A DNA stretch of 64,000 bases from Pelagibacterium flavum (GTDB lineage Bacteria > Pseudomonadota > Alphaproteobacteria > Rhizobiales > Devosiaceae), in NCBI RefSeq assembly GCF_025854335.1, contig NZ_CP107716.1:1171001-1235000 (forward strand), in the 5' to 3' direction. How positions within the stretch are numbered: the first letter of the stretch is position 1; each line of letters opens with the position of its first letter. Both the position numbers and the translations under genes were made by a program. This document shows positions 55,365 through 63,404 of the stretch, piece after piece. The notes under the pieces are model-generated. The model searched no databases. It saw only the letters and a list, made by a program, of their open reading frames with translations, and was not told the DNA's origin.

Positions 55365-55616
55365 TCATCCGCCTGTCATCGGTGGGAAGAGCGCGACGGT
55401 TTTCGCGTCCTGGAGCGGCGTTTCGTGTTCGACGAGTTCGTCGTCGATGGCGGCCCGGATAAGCTTGCGGTTTGCGGTTGCCAAGGCAAAGCCTTCGTCG
55501 CGGCTTGCCAGCCACTCTATGAGATCGGCTATGGTGGCGACGGAATTGGGTGGGACCACTTCATCGCTATCTCGGCCAAGCCGCTCGCGCAGCCAGGCGA
55601 AATAGAGAATCTTCAT
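55365..55616 (-). CDS. moaD: Molybdopterin synthase sulfur-carrier subunit
   Basis: 83 residues from ATG 55616. Ubiquitin-like fold beginning MKILYFAWLRERLG and ending FPPMTGG, the C-terminal Gly-Gly that becomes a thiocarboxylate. Starts by overlapping the pgsA stop (4 bases) and is followed directly by moaE, so pgsA-moaD-moaE are coupled. Confidence 0.93.
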   Translation of the reverse strand: MKILYFAWLRERLGRDSDEVVPPNSVATIADLIEWLASRDEGFALATANRKLIRAAIDDELVEHETPLQDAKTVALFPPMTGG

Positions 55617-56194
55617 ATCGGATCGTCCTCGCTGTGCGCCATGTGTGCCGAAACGCCGGACCAATACTGCCAACCGGTGATGGCTGTAAGGATTGCCGCG
55701 AGCCAGAGCAGAATATCGCTCAATTCGCGCATGCCGGGGATAAGTGGCTCGGCGACAATGATACCCAACGCAACGAGTTGAACCGTCGTTTTGTATTTGG
55801 CGAGTTTGGAGACTGGCACCGTAATTTTTTCGGTGCCCATGAATTCGCGCAGGCCGGAAACGAAGATTTCGCGCAGCAGAATGATCGTGGCCGGGATGAG
55901 ATCCCAGACGCCGAAACTGCCGTCAAAGCAGAAGACCAGCAGCAGGGCGCCAACGAGCAGTTTGTCGGCGATGGGGTCGAGCATGCGACCGATTGGGGAG
56001 ACCGATCCGTATTTGCGCGCGAAATAGCCATCGAAGAAGTCGGTGACCGCGGCCGCGATATAGAGCAGCAAGGCGAGCCAGCGCAGCGGACCGTTATCGG
56101 CCAGCAGAAACAGCATGATAACCGGGATTGCGACGATGCGACCGTAGGTCAAGAGGTTCGGCAATCGGGCCATGTCGAATTTGGTGTCGCTCAT
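55613..56194 (-). CDS. pgsA: CDP-diacylglycerol--glycerol-3-phosphate 3-phosphatidyltransferase
   Basis: 193 residues. CDP-alcohol phosphatidyltransferase motif (D-G-x2-A-R-x8-G-x3-D-x3-D) is present as DFFDGYFARKYGSVSPIGRMLDPIADK near residue 52. Four to five membrane helices. It makes phosphatidylglycerophosphate. The gene is 20 bases after uvrC and overlaps moaD, an arrangement usual in Rhizobiales. Confidence 0.95.
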   Translation of the reverse strand: MSDTKFDMARLPNLLTYGRIVAIPVIMLFLLADNGPLRWLALLLYIAAAVTDFFDGYFARKYGSVSPIGRMLDPIADKLLVGALLLVFCFDGSFGVWDLIPATIILLREIFVSGLREFMGTEKITVPVSKLAKYKTTVQLVALGIIVAEPLIPGMRELSDILLWLAAILTAITGWQYWSGVSAHMAHSEDDPI

Positions 56195-56214
56195 TTGGTA
56201 TCCTCAGGCCTTGG

Positions 56215-58089
56215 TCATCTCTGGTTGAAGTGATCGTAGATCAATTGCGCCATGGCGGTCGAGATGCCAGGCAGGGCGGCGATATCGGCAACCGAGGCTC
56301 GGGAAACCGCTTTGGCGGAGCCGAAATGCTGGAGCAATGCCCGTTTGCGGGTGGGGCCGATGCCGCCGATCTCGTCGAGCGGGTTCTTGACCATTTCCTT
56401 TTTGCGTCGGGCGCGATGGGTGCCGATGGCGAAACGATGCGCCTCATCGCGCAGACGCTGGACATAGTAGAGAACCGGATCGCGAGCCGGCAGCATGAAG
56501 GGCTCCTTGCCCTCCATATAGAAGGTTTCGCGGCCGGCATTGCGTTCCTCGCCCTTGGCGATGCCAATAACGGTAACGTCGCGCGGCAGATTCATTTCGG
56601 CCAGCACGGCCTTGACGGCATTGGTCTGGCCGGCGCCGCCATCGATCAGGAGCACGTCGGGCCAGTCGGGCATGCCGGTGGCGTCGTCTTCTGCTTCGGG
56701 CTCGCTTTCATTGGCCAGCCGGGTGAACCGGCGCGTAAGCACCTCGCGCATCATGCCGAAATCGTCCCCGGGCGTGAGGTCTTTCGATTTTATGTTGAAG
56801 GTGCGGTAGTGCTTTTTCGACAGCCCTTCCATACCTGCTACGACCATTCCGCCCACTGCGTTGGTGCCCTGGATGTGGGAGTTGTCGTAAACCTCGATGC
56901 GGCGCGGGGTTTCGTCGAGACCGAAAGTATCGGCCATGGCTTCGAGCAGCTTGCGCTGACTGGCCGAATCCGAAAGGTGGCGGCCCAGCGCTTCGCGGGC
57001 GTTGGTCAGGGCGTTTTCGACCAGAGTGCGCTTCTCGCCACGGCGCGGTGTTTCGATCCGGACGGCACGGTCGGCGCGGGTGGACAGCGCCTCGCGCAAC
57101 AGTTCGGGTTCGACGAGATCTTCCGAGAGCAGGACGAGCCTTGGCGGAGTGCGGTTCTCATAAAACTGCGCGATGAAGGCTTCGAGCACTTCGGCGTTCG
57201 TGCTGTCATCGTCGGCGCGCGGATAGAAGGCGTAATTGCCCCAGTTCTGGTGCGCGCGGTAAAAGAACACCTGCACACAGAAATTGCCCGCCTCGTTGTG
57301 GATGGCGAAGACGTCGGCCTCGGGGATCGATTGGGCGCCGGTCCCGGTGGAGCCCTGAATGAGGGCCAGGGCGCCAAGGCGGTCGCGCAGCATAGCGGCA
57401 CGCTCGAAATCGAGCGCCTCGGCCGCCGCGTTCATCTCTTTTTGCAAATGATCCTGCACGGCCTTGGTCTTGCCAGAGAGAAAGGCGCGAGCTTCGGCGA
57501 CAAGTTCGTTGTAGTCCGGGATTGAAATGACACCGGTGCAGGGGGCGGCGCAACGCTTGATCTGGTGCTGGAGGCAGGGGCGGGTGCGCCCAGCATAAAA
57601 GCTGTCCGAGCAATTGCGCAACAGGAACGCCTTTTGCAGCGCGGTGATGGTGCGGCTGACAGCGACCGCAGAGGCGAAGGGCCCGAAATAGTCGCCCTTG
57701 CGGCGGCGGGAGCCGCGGTGCTTGGTGAGTTCGGGCGCCTCGTGCTCGGTGGCGATCAGGATATAGGGAAACGTCTTGTCATCGCGCAGCAGCACGTTAA
57801 AGCGCGGGCGCAGGCGCTTTATCATGTTGGCTTCGAGCAGGAGCGCTGCCGCTTCGGTCTCGGTGCGCACGAACTCCATCGACCGGGTCGCGGCGATCAT
57901 GCGGTTGATGCGGACCGAATTGCCCTCATAGCTCGTGTAGTTGGTGACGCGTGATTTGAGATTGCGCGCCTTGCCCACATAGATGACGTCGCCCTTCTCA
58001 TCGATCATGCGGTAAACGCCTGCGCCTGTGGGCAGGGTTTTGACGAAGCGCTTGATGATGTCGGGGCCGGTGAGGGTTTCGTCTGTCAT
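56215..58089 (-). CDS. uvrC: Excinuclease ABC subunit C
   Basis: 624 residues from ATG 58089, overlapping the SDR stop by four bases; the frame is open 12 codons further. GIY-YIG nuclease at the N-terminus ([26 protein letters not shown]), a UVR segment, the second nuclease domain with [15 protein letters not shown] near 470, and C-terminal helix-hairpin-helix motifs ([17 protein letters not shown]). It makes both incisions in nucleotide excision repair. Confidence 0.96.
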   Translation of the reverse strand: MTDETLTGPDIIKRFVKTLPTGAGVYRMIDEKGDVIYVGKARNLKSRVTNYTSYEGNSVRINRMIAATRSMEFVRTETEAAALLLEANMIKRLRPRFNVLLRDDKTFPYILIATEHEAPELTKHRGSRRRKGDYFGPFASAVAVSRTITALQKAFLLRNCSDSFYAGRTRPCLQHQIKRCAAPCTGVISIPDYNELVAEARAFLSGKTKAVQDHLQKEMNAAAEALDFERAAMLRDRLGALALIQGSTGTGAQSIPEADVFAIHNEAGNFCVQVFFYRAHQNWGNYAFYPRADDDSTNAEVLEAFIAQFYENRTPPRLVLLSEDLVEPELLREALSTRADRAVRIETPRRGEKRTLVENALTNAREALGRHLSDSASQRKLLEAMADTFGLDETPRRIEVYDNSHIQGTNAVGGMVVAGMEGLSKKHYRTFNIKSKDLTPGDDFGMMREVLTRRFTRLANESEPEAEDDATGMPDWPDVLLIDGGAGQTNAVKAVLAEMNLPRDVTVIGIAKGEERNAGRETFYMEGKEPFMLPARDPVLYYVQRLRDEAHRFAIGTHRARRKKEMVKNPLDEIGGIGPTRKRALLQHFGSAKAVSRASVADIAALPGISTAMAQLIYDHFNQR

Positions 58090-58844
58090 TGCTGGCGAGG
58101 GGTCGGCGCGTTGCGCGCGCTCCATTCGAGATGTTCGCCGCCGTCGAGCGCGATCATCTGGCCGGTCATCGATGGCAGGCTGAGGATAGAAACCACTCCC
58201 TCGGCAATCTCCTCGGGATCGGCGCCGGTCTGGAGAGGCAGGCGCTGGCGGGACGCTTCAAACTCGCTCTCCGACTGGCGGGAATTGGCCAATGTGGGGC
58301 CGGGGCCGATGGCGTTGACGCGGATGCGGGGGGCGAGTGATTGGGCGAGGGTGCGGGTGGCGGTCCAGAGTACCGATTTTGAGAGGGTGTAAGAGAAATA
58401 GTCCGGAGAGAGCGACAGCACGCGCTCGTCGATGATGTTGACGATATTGCCCTTTTCACCCGCGGGGAGTTGGGCTGCGAAATCGCGGGCTAGGAAGACG
58501 GGCGCTTCGGCATGGACGGCCATGTGCAGATCCCATAGATCCTCATAGACGGTATCTGCACTGTCGGGTTCGAACACCGACGCGTTGTTGACCAGCACCG
58601 TCAAAGGACCGAACAACTCGGCCGCCTTGGCGATCAGGCCCATGCGGTCTTCGCGCCTGGCCAGATCTCCCTGCAGCACGCCGGCCAGTCCGCCATCGGC
58701 GCCAATTGCATCGGCGAGGTCCTCGGCCTTCGCGCCGGAAGAGCGATAATGGATGACGACCGCATAGCCTTCAGCCGCCAGGCGGGCCGCGATGGCTGCC
58801 CCGATCCTGTCGGCGGCTCCGGTTATCAGCGCTGCTTGCGGCAT
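58086..58844 (-). CDS. Short-chain dehydrogenase (SDR family)
   Basis: 252 residues. The N-terminal nucleotide loop [15 protein letters not shown] is near residue 8, VLVNNASVF near 82, and the catalytic segment [10 protein letters not shown] near 152 has the Tyr-x3-Lys. The pattern [10 protein letters not shown] in the second strand, where NADPH-binding pteridine reductases have an Arg-Ser, suggests a pteridine/FolM-like SDR, but this is not certain. Coupled to uvrC. Confidence 0.85.
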   Translation of the reverse strand: MPQAALITGAADRIGAAIAARLAAEGYAVVIHYRSSGAKAEDLADAIGADGGLAGVLQGDLARREDRMGLIAKAAELFGPLTVLVNNASVFEPDSADTVYEDLWDLHMAVHAEAPVFLARDFAAQLPAGEKGNIVNIIDERVLSLSPDYFSYTLSKSVLWTATRTLAQSLAPRIRVNAIGPGPTLANSRQSESEFEASRQRLPLQTGADPEEIAEGVVSILSLPSMTGQMIALDGGEHLEWSARNAPTPRQQ

Positions 58845-59040
58845 AAAGTCGATTTCCGTTTCGAGTGCGAATTGTCGTGCCGATCAGCAGGATCGTGCTG
58901 ATCCGAGATAGGCAGAACGGAGTGGCAACGCAATGGTTCTTGCTCCGGTTTTCCCGCAGCTTACCCCGAATCGGGAAAGAGCGTAGGCTGGGCGGTGTGG
59001 GGAGGTGCATTTTAGCACCTCGTTTGCAAGTGGGGACACT

Positions 59041-59340
59041 ATGGAAGCAATCATTTCTATCGTTATCCAACTCGTGGCCGGTGCCGTTGGTGGCAACGGT
59101 CTGGGCGCGGCGGCCAAGAATCTCAGCCTTGGCACGACGGGCAACACCATCGCCGGAGCTATCGGCGGTGTGGGCGGTACGTGGCTGGCCGGCCTCGTGC
59201 CCGGCCTGGCTGGACTTCTGGGCGGCGCGGGCACCGGCATGGACGCCGGTGCGCTTGTCAGCCAGGGGGTTACCGGCCTTGTTGGCGGAGGCATACTGAC
59301 CGCCGTCGCTGCTGCTGTGAAGAAAGCAACAGCCAAATAG
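59041..59340 (+). CDS. Glycine-rich small membrane protein
   Basis: 99 residues with three hydrophobic Gly/Ala-rich stretches (VIQLVAGAVGGNGLGAAAKNL; AIGGVGGTWLAGLVPGLAGLLGG; VTGLVGGGILTAVAAAV) and a basic end. The composition resembles common alphaproteobacterial small hypothetical membrane proteins, and also pore-forming Gly-rich peptides, but there is no immunity or processing gene nearby. GGGG is upstream of ATG 59041. The function is unknown. Confidence 0.6.
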   Translation: MEAIISIVIQLVAGAVGGNGLGAAAKNLSLGTTGNTIAGAIGGVGGTWLAGLVPGLAGLLGGAGTGMDAGALVSQGVTGLVGGGILTAVAAAVKKATAK

Positions 59341-59363
59341 AGCCGGGCGCGCCCTGTCTCTCC

Positions 59364-59390
59364 GGCCCGGGCGGCATCGTCCGGGCCTTT
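59364..59390 (+). terminator. Weak hairpin terminator
   Basis: GGCCCGG (59364-59370) pairs with CCGGGCC (59381-59387), then TTT. It is 24 bases after the Gly-rich gene stop. The short T-run makes intrinsic termination uncertain. Confidence 0.45.
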
Positions 59391-59403
59391 GTCTTGCGCT
59401 TCG

Positions 59404-59613
59404 CTATCGCCTCAGTGTGCCGATCCCCCACATCACCAGACCGGCGAGCAGGCACAGGCCGCCGAGCGGGGCGACCGAGAGGCTGAGCAGGACCGGAACG
59501 AGGGCGGATGCGCCGGGGAACAGCGTTGCCATGACGCCCAGAGGCAAAAGGCCGATGGCGAGGAGCAAGGCTCCGAGCTGAATGAAGGCGATGCCCCAGC
59601 GGGATAGTTTCAT
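59404..59613 (-). CDS. Small membrane protein, unknown
   Basis: 69 residues from ATG 59613 with AGGAG upstream. Two long hydrophobic segments (IAFIQLGALLLAIGLLPLGVMA; LSLSVAPLGGLCLLAGLVMWGI) and few polar residues. Family not recognised; some DUF423-like character, but it lacks the four-helix plan of that family. Confidence 0.55.
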   Translation of the reverse strand: MKLSRWGIAFIQLGALLLAIGLLPLGVMATLFPGASALVPVLLSLSVAPLGGLCLLAGLVMWGIGTLRR

Positions 59614-59766
59614 GGACTGGCTCCTAGGATGACCTACCATGATACGGGATCGTTCCTGACCCCAGAGTGAACAAGCCTAGCATAAGATGATCTGACGAGG
59701 AGAACTTGCGGGAACCTTGTGCAATGGCCATGTTGAGACTGCAACACCAATGCGGAGGCAAGCGGT

Positions 59767-60210
59767 TTGGCTATCGTGCTCTATGCGGCGCTGGGACTGG
59801 CGGCGATTACCATTATCGGCAACCTGATGCTGGCGAAGTGGAATGCGCAGCGGGTCGAAACGCGGATCAGCGAGCGGGCCGAGGCGTATCTGGCCAGTCT
59901 CGAGCGCGAGGGGCTGCCCGAGCCACTTTCGGCGATGAGTGACATCGAGCGGCGGGAGGCTGTGCTGAGCGCGGGGCGCGAGGTGCGGGCCGAGAGCGAC
60001 AGGCGGTTTTATCTGGCGACCATTGGCGGGATGGCGGTGTTTTTCGTGGCGCTGGGGTTCGGCATCGAAGCGGGCGGGATGCGGGCGTTCGTTCTGGCGC
60101 TGGCAGTGGGCGGGGCGGCGCTCTACGGCGTTACCGTTTTCATGCGCCGCAGCCTTAGATCGCGGCTGGCCGCGCGCGGATTGGATGCCGAACGGCTGCG
60201 GACCACTTAG
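59767..60210 (+). CDS. Small integral membrane protein, unknown
   Basis: 147 residues. A TTG start at 59767 is chosen because GGAGG lies eight bases upstream. One N-terminal helix (LYAALGLAAITIIGNLML) precedes a charged Glu/Arg-rich helical domain and two more C-terminal helices (GMAVFFVALGFGIEAG; LALAVGGAALYGVTVF). No recognisable domain. The next gene converges 2 bases away. Confidence 0.55.
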   Translation: MAIVLYAALGLAAITIIGNLMLAKWNAQRVETRISERAEAYLASLEREGLPEPLSAMSDIERREAVLSAGREVRAESDRRFYLATIGGMAVFFVALGFGIEAGGMRAFVLALAVGGAALYGVTVFMRRSLRSRLAARGLDAERLRTT

Positions 60211-60212
60211 GT

Positions 60213-60428
60213 TTACTTCAACCCCAGCACCGCGCCTCCGATATAGACCAGAACGCCGGCGGCGATGAGGGCCAGGGGCGTCAGCGCCAGGACGGATACC
60301 AGACCGCCGGTTCCGGCGGGGAGGTGGATATTGCCGCTGGCCATTCCGCCGGCGATGGCCCGTTCAAGGGCGACGGCACCGATACCGGACAGCATGAGAC
60401 CGGAAGCGAGCTTGACGTAGGATTTCAT
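60213..60428 (-). CDS. Small hydrophobic membrane protein
   Basis: 71 residues: a short basic start, two predicted membrane helices (LMLSGIGAVALERAIAGG and VSVLALTPLALIAAGVLVYIGGAVLG) and no other visible feature. The stop lies 2 bases from the opposing stop. The family is not recognised. Confidence 0.55.
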   Translation of the reverse strand: MKSYVKLASGLMLSGIGAVALERAIAGGMASGNIHLPAGTGGLVSVLALTPLALIAAGVLVYIGGAVLGLK

Positions 60429-60483
60429 CGGATAGGTCCGCGATACGACGACTAGAAGCCTAGCATATCGGATTTGAGCGGGG

Positions 60484-60520
60484 AAAAATCAACAAGGCCG
60501 GAGCAGAACGCTCCGGCCTT
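60484..60520 (-). terminator. Rho-independent terminator of the SH3 gene
   Basis: AAGGCCGGAGC (60494-60504) pairs with GCTCCGGCCTT (60510-60520) around five bases. Read on the minus strand it is followed by a T5 run (complement of A 60484-60488). It stands 10 bases downstream of the SH3 gene. Confidence 0.8.
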
Positions 60521-60530
60521 GTCTGTTCGG

Positions 60531-60995
60531 TCAGTTGCCGATGCAGAAGTAGCCGTTGGGGCCGTTAAAGCACACCTGGCTGTGGGGACGCGGGGGAGGG
60601 CCCGGGTTCCAGTGCGGGGGCCGCGGATAGCCCCAATGCGGCGGGCGCGGCGGGTAGGGGTTCCAGCTGGGCGGATGCGGGCGCGGGGGCTGCCAGGAGG
60701 GCGGGTTTGGCCGCGGCGGCTGCCAGTTTCCGACTTCGCGCAGATAGTTCTGGCTTGCCCAGCCGGTGCGGCCATAGCGGCCCGTATCGAGAAAGCACCA
60801 GCCCGAGCGGCAGTATTGCACGTCGACGACCTGGTGGCGCTGGAGGGTGGTGACCACGTTGAACTGCGTGCCCGGACCCGAGCGCACGTTGAGCGGGCTT
60901 GTCGCGTAGGCTTCCCAGGCAAACGCGCCTGCGGTCATCATCGCGACCATAAGAGCGGCGATGCCGCCCTTTATTGCTGTTTTTCCGAGAGCCAT
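60531..60995 (-). CDS. Exported SH3b protein with Pro/Trp/His-rich tail
   Basis: 154 residues from ATG 60995. Signal peptide GGIAALMVAMMTAGAFAW, then a bacterial SH3 domain (YATSPLNVRSGPGTQFNVVTTLQRHQVVDV, GWCFLDTGRYGRTGWASQNYL) at about residues 28-85. From about 90 the protein is built of imperfect repeats of the type PPRPHPPSW, ending with a Cys-containing segment QVCFNGPNGYFCIG. The tail may be periplasmic and could bind metals or peptidoglycan; this is inference. It ends before a terminator. Confidence 0.75.
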   Translation of the reverse strand: MALGKTAIKGGIAALMVAMMTAGAFAWEAYATSPLNVRSGPGTQFNVVTTLQRHQVVDVQYCRSGWCFLDTGRYGRTGWASQNYLREVGNWQPPRPNPPSWQPPRPHPPSWNPYPPRPPHWGYPRPPHWNPGPPPRPHSQVCFNGPNGYFCIGN

Positions 60996-61190
60996 GACGC
61001 TTCTCCCATCGTGTGTTGCTGGCAGAGTTCTCGTCTGCCTTGATGACACTAAAGCGCAGTCTGGCTGAACCGTTGCTGAATGGGGTGTTTAGCTTGAGTT
61101 TCATATGTCTCACGGCGCGCACCGCTCCGACGGGGCGGCCAAAATGTTGGCCCCAGCCCGCGAGCGTAGCTCGCTTGGGCGACTCGTCCA

Positions 61191-61700
61191 TTACATACTG
61201 GTTTTCCCGGTTTCGCCCATGTCGATATCGCCGCCGGTGGCAGCGGCAAGAGCCAGTTTGGCCTTGGCGACGGCGCTGCCGGGGCCGTCCCAGAGCTCGC
61301 CGCGCGAGGGGGAGACCGTGAGGAGCCGGATGGCGGGGTCGTTTTCGTCGTCCCACCAGGCCTTTGCGAAACTGGAGAAGATTTCGGCGATCCTGGCGCG
61401 GTCATTGGTGATTTTCGCTTCGCCCGCGATCACCACGTAATTGTTGGAGCCCTTGTCCACGAAGGCGCAGGACACTTCGGGGTATTTCTCGATCTCCTCG
61501 TTCTTGTGGCCAGCCTCGTCGACGAGGAAATAGAGCGCGTGCGCGTCACGATCCACATGCGCGGTGAGCGGGCGGGAATGCTGCTCGGACCCGCTCCAGG
61601 TGGTGAGCATGCAGATCTTTATGTCGTCGGCGAGCTTCCAGATCTTGTCTTCGGTCTCGGCGGGGGAAAGCTGATCGGCCTGTTCGGTGTGGTGGGACAT
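61191..61700 (-). CDS. Pyridoxamine 5'-phosphate oxidase-fold protein (general stress protein 26 type)
   Basis: 169 residues from ATG 61700 with AAGGAG seven bases upstream. DIKICMLTTWSGSEQHSRPLTAH near residue 28, LYFLVDEAGHKNEEIEKYPEVSCAF and VVIAGEAKI are the FMN-split-barrel pattern of the YdaG/GSP26 group. Flavin or F420-like cofactor use is uncertain. Role likely in stress response. Single gene. Confidence 0.85.
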   Translation of the reverse strand: MSHHTEQADQLSPAETEDKIWKLADDIKICMLTTWSGSEQHSRPLTAHVDRDAHALYFLVDEAGHKNEEIEKYPEVSCAFVDKGSNNYVVIAGEAKITNDRARIAEIFSSFAKAWWDDENDPAIRLLTVSPSRGELWDGPGSAVAKAKLALAAATGGDIDMGETGKTSM

Positions 61701-61781
61701 GAGCAAACTCCTTTTCGTGTTCGGGGGAGAACGATGGAGAGTGCTTGAAAGTTGCCTGACGGTGTCCTCTTGCTCCCGCGC

Positions 61782-61917
61782 GTCATCCTCGGGCTTGACC
61801 CGAGGATCTGCAACGCCGCCACGCTGACGGAAGCAGTGAAACCCGCAATGCCATCCTCGATAACTCCTTCAGCGGCTCCCCCGCCCCGCGGATCCCCGGG
61901 TCAAGCCCGAGGATGAC
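61782..61917. repeat. Mosaic intergenic palindromic repeat, copy 2
   Basis: The arm at 61782-61808 (GTCATCCTCGGGCTTGACCC..) is inverted at 61891-61917 with one mismatch. The 82 bases between the arms resemble, imperfectly, the middle of copy 1 (41982-42067), with matching CAGAAGTGA/GCAGTGAAA and CTTCA-CGGCTGCC stretches. Here it precedes the structured repeat, while in copy 1 it follows it. Confidence 0.78.
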
Positions 61918-62001
61918 GGTTGGGGGAGGGAGAGGCGGGGGTCGTCTTCAGCACGCGCGGCAGCGGCCGACGGCCATGGGCCTCGGGGGATGGTGTGGGC
62001 G

Positions 62002-62333
62002 ATGAACGGCGAAGCAAGCTTCTTCCGATTGTGATAGTAAGCGAAGCCAGCTTCGCCGTTCATGACCGGGGTTTTTGGCTTAGTCGCCCTTCAGAAGGCT
62101 AGGGTCAATCCCCTCTCCCTTTCGGGAGTACGACGGCGTTAGCAAAATCGCGCCAGCCTCAAAAGAGATCAGGCGGCCGGTTCACGCCGTCCGGCGCTTG
62201 TGACGTTTGGGCCTTCCCCGCAGCGACCCGCGAGGAACCCGGACCAGGCTTGCCGAAAGCTCGTATGCATCCGCGCCCGATGCAAGCCCATGACGAGGAG
62301 CCTAATGCGGGCGGGATGCGCGGGGATAAGTTT
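62002..62333. repeat. Structured repeat element, copy 2 (with compensatory changes versus copy 1)
   Basis: About 332 bases. A perfect 14-bp stem (62002-62015 / 62050-62063), then the core 62066-62246. In it are CTCCC-TTTC-GGGAG (62115-62128), CTC-AAAA-GAG (62158-62167) and the TTCC..GGAA stem (62214-62237). A closing stem GGCTTGC (62247-62253) / GCAAGCC (62282-62288) is followed by the end GCGGGGATAAGTTT (62320-62333). The total length is within one base of copy 1. The 3' end stops two bases before the stop codon of the minus-strand gene at 62336. No coding function is preserved: a minus-strand frame that stays open in copy 1 is broken here by a two-base difference. Confidence 0.75.
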
Positions 62334-62335
62334 TA

Positions 62336-62815
62336 TCACCGGGCCGACGTGATCCATGGCTTTGTCCAGGCGGCCGGTTGCTGCGGCGGTTCGGTGGGCG
62401 ATCGCCCGGCGCGCCGCCGGCTCATATTGGCCACGGTGGCGACGAGCATGGCGGCCATATCGCCGTTGGCGGCATCGAGCCGGCCCTTGAGGCTGCGGGG
62501 ATCGGACTGGGGGAAGTCGTGTTCGAGCCCGAGGGTTTCAAAGCGGGCAGCGGCTTCGCCCAGAACCAGCAGAATGGTTGAAAACCTGACCGTCCCGTTC
62601 GGCAGGGAAGGGACGGCGCGCTTGTGGCCGAGGCCGGTCGCAAAGCGCCGCAGATCGGTCAACAGGGCCCGGACCAGACGGGCGGTCTCGTCAGGCGCTT
62701 CAAGGGTGGGGCGCGACCTGCCCTGCGCGGCCATGGCGCCCTGAACCGCCGTCAGCCGCGCCATCAACGCGGCAAAGGCTTCGGGGGCGGGTGTGGATGT
62801 CTTGCGGCGGGGCAT
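62336..62815 (-). CDS. Hypothetical protein
   Basis: 159 residues, ATG 62815 with GGAGA upstream. The sequence is Ala/Arg/Leu-rich and helical, with LVRALLTDLRRFATGLGHKR, VRFSTILLVLGEAAARFE and a low-complexity C-terminus. No signal peptide, membrane segment or known domain. The stop is flanked by the structured repeat on one side and by the retron island on the other. Composition (high GC) matches the chromosome, not the island. Confidence 0.5.
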   Translation of the reverse strand: MPRRKTSTPAPEAFAALMARLTAVQGAMAAQGRSRPTLEAPDETARLVRALLTDLRRFATGLGHKRAVPSLPNGTVRFSTILLVLGEAAARFETLGLEHDFPQSDPRSLKGRLDAANGDMAAMLVATVANMSRRRAGRSPTEPPQQPAAWTKPWITSAR

Positions 62816-62909
62816 GGGCTGGTCTCCGTGTCAGGTCTGGCTCCGGCGGGGCGGAGGGTGACAGGAGAGGATAGGGGAGGTGCGGGCGGCGGGGATAAAG
62901 GACCAGGAA

Positions 62910-62966
62910 TTAAAATCGCTAAGAGCGAACTTTAATCTTGAAAAAACAAATTTTGCTCGCTATATG
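62910..62966 (+). promoter_or_regulatory. Promoter of the retron island with upstream dyad
   Basis: A -35 box TTGAAA (62938-62943), a 17-base spacer and a -10-like TATATG (62961-62966) make a good sigma-70 type promoter. Directly upstream lies the dyad TTAAA-a-TCGCT-AAG-AGCGA-ac-TTTAA (62910-62935). The XRE protein encoded downstream could bind this dyad; that is inference. A transcript would start near 62973. Confidence 0.55.
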
Positions 62967-62971
62967 TATTC

Positions 62972-63196
62972 TCCGTCTAACGGAAGAACGTCGTTATCTG
63001 AAGGTCGGGCTCTATTATCCCGACCGTGGAGGGGTGACCCTCTATCACTTCCCCCAAGAGGCCCCGGTGGGACGGGGACCGACACGGGCGAAGCAGCCGC
63101 GATCAACGACTGATCGCGGCTAGAATGAAGGTGAAGTTGCTGTTTCCGACCTCTGTTTGAGACGACCCTAGAGGACTTCCCCTCTAGGCAAACAGA
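62972..63196 (+). ncRNA. Candidate retron ncRNA (msr-msd) region
   Basis: About 225 bases between the promoter and the first start codon hold stacked hairpins: TCCGT/ACGGA (62972-62984); GGTCGGG/CCCGACC (63003-63025); GAGGG/CCCTC (63029-63042); CCCCG/CGGGG (63062-63077); a perfect 11-bp AGCCGCGATCA/TGATCGCGGCT (63095-63121); and a nested pair TCTGTTTG/CAAACAGA (63152-63159 / 63189-63196) enclosing CCTAGAGG/CCTCTAGG (63167-63188). AGGTCGG (63002-63008) could also pair with CCGACCT (63146-63152), as an outer a1/a2 helix would. Its position, ahead of an HTH gene and a retron reverse transcriptase, fits msr-msd. The exact boundaries and the branching G are not determined. Confidence 0.5.
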
Positions 63197-63207
63197 AGGA
63201 GAACACC

Positions 63208-63369
63208 ATGAGTGTTTCTGAAGACCAACAGCAACGGCGGCGGTGGACGCGATGGTGCATCTGGCAACGGATGCGCAACCCCAAGGTCCTGACGACGATT
63301 ATCAGGGCAGCATACGCGCTCTATCGGCTTATTCGCTTTATCTTTGAGTGCTTCTGCACTGGGGGATAA
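63208..63369 (+). CDS. 53-residue cationic/hydrophobic peptide of the retron island
   Basis: ATG 63208 is preceded by AGAAGGAG at ideal distance. The N-terminal half is Gln/Arg/Trp-rich (QQQRRRWTRWCIWQRMR); the C-terminal half is an amphipathic or membrane helix with three Cys (VLTTIIRAAYALYRLIRFIF, then ECFCTGG). This is the make-up of small membrane-active toxins. It lies 35 bases before the XRE gene. The adjacent hairpin at 63152-63196 reaches into its ribosome site, so translation may be structurally controlled. The family is not recognised and toxicity is inference. Confidence 0.6.
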   Translation: MSVSEDQQQRRRWTRWCIWQRMRNPKVLTTIIRAAYALYRLIRFIFECFCTGG

Positions 63370-63404
63370 ACCGCCAACCCAAATTCTATGAAAGGAAAGA
63401 GAAC

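Noticed and set aside
62938..63123. Plus-strand 61-codon frame over the hairpin cluster
   Set aside because: Starts at a TTG that is the -35 box, lacks a ribosome site and runs through perfect hairpins; the sequence is better explained as RNA structure.
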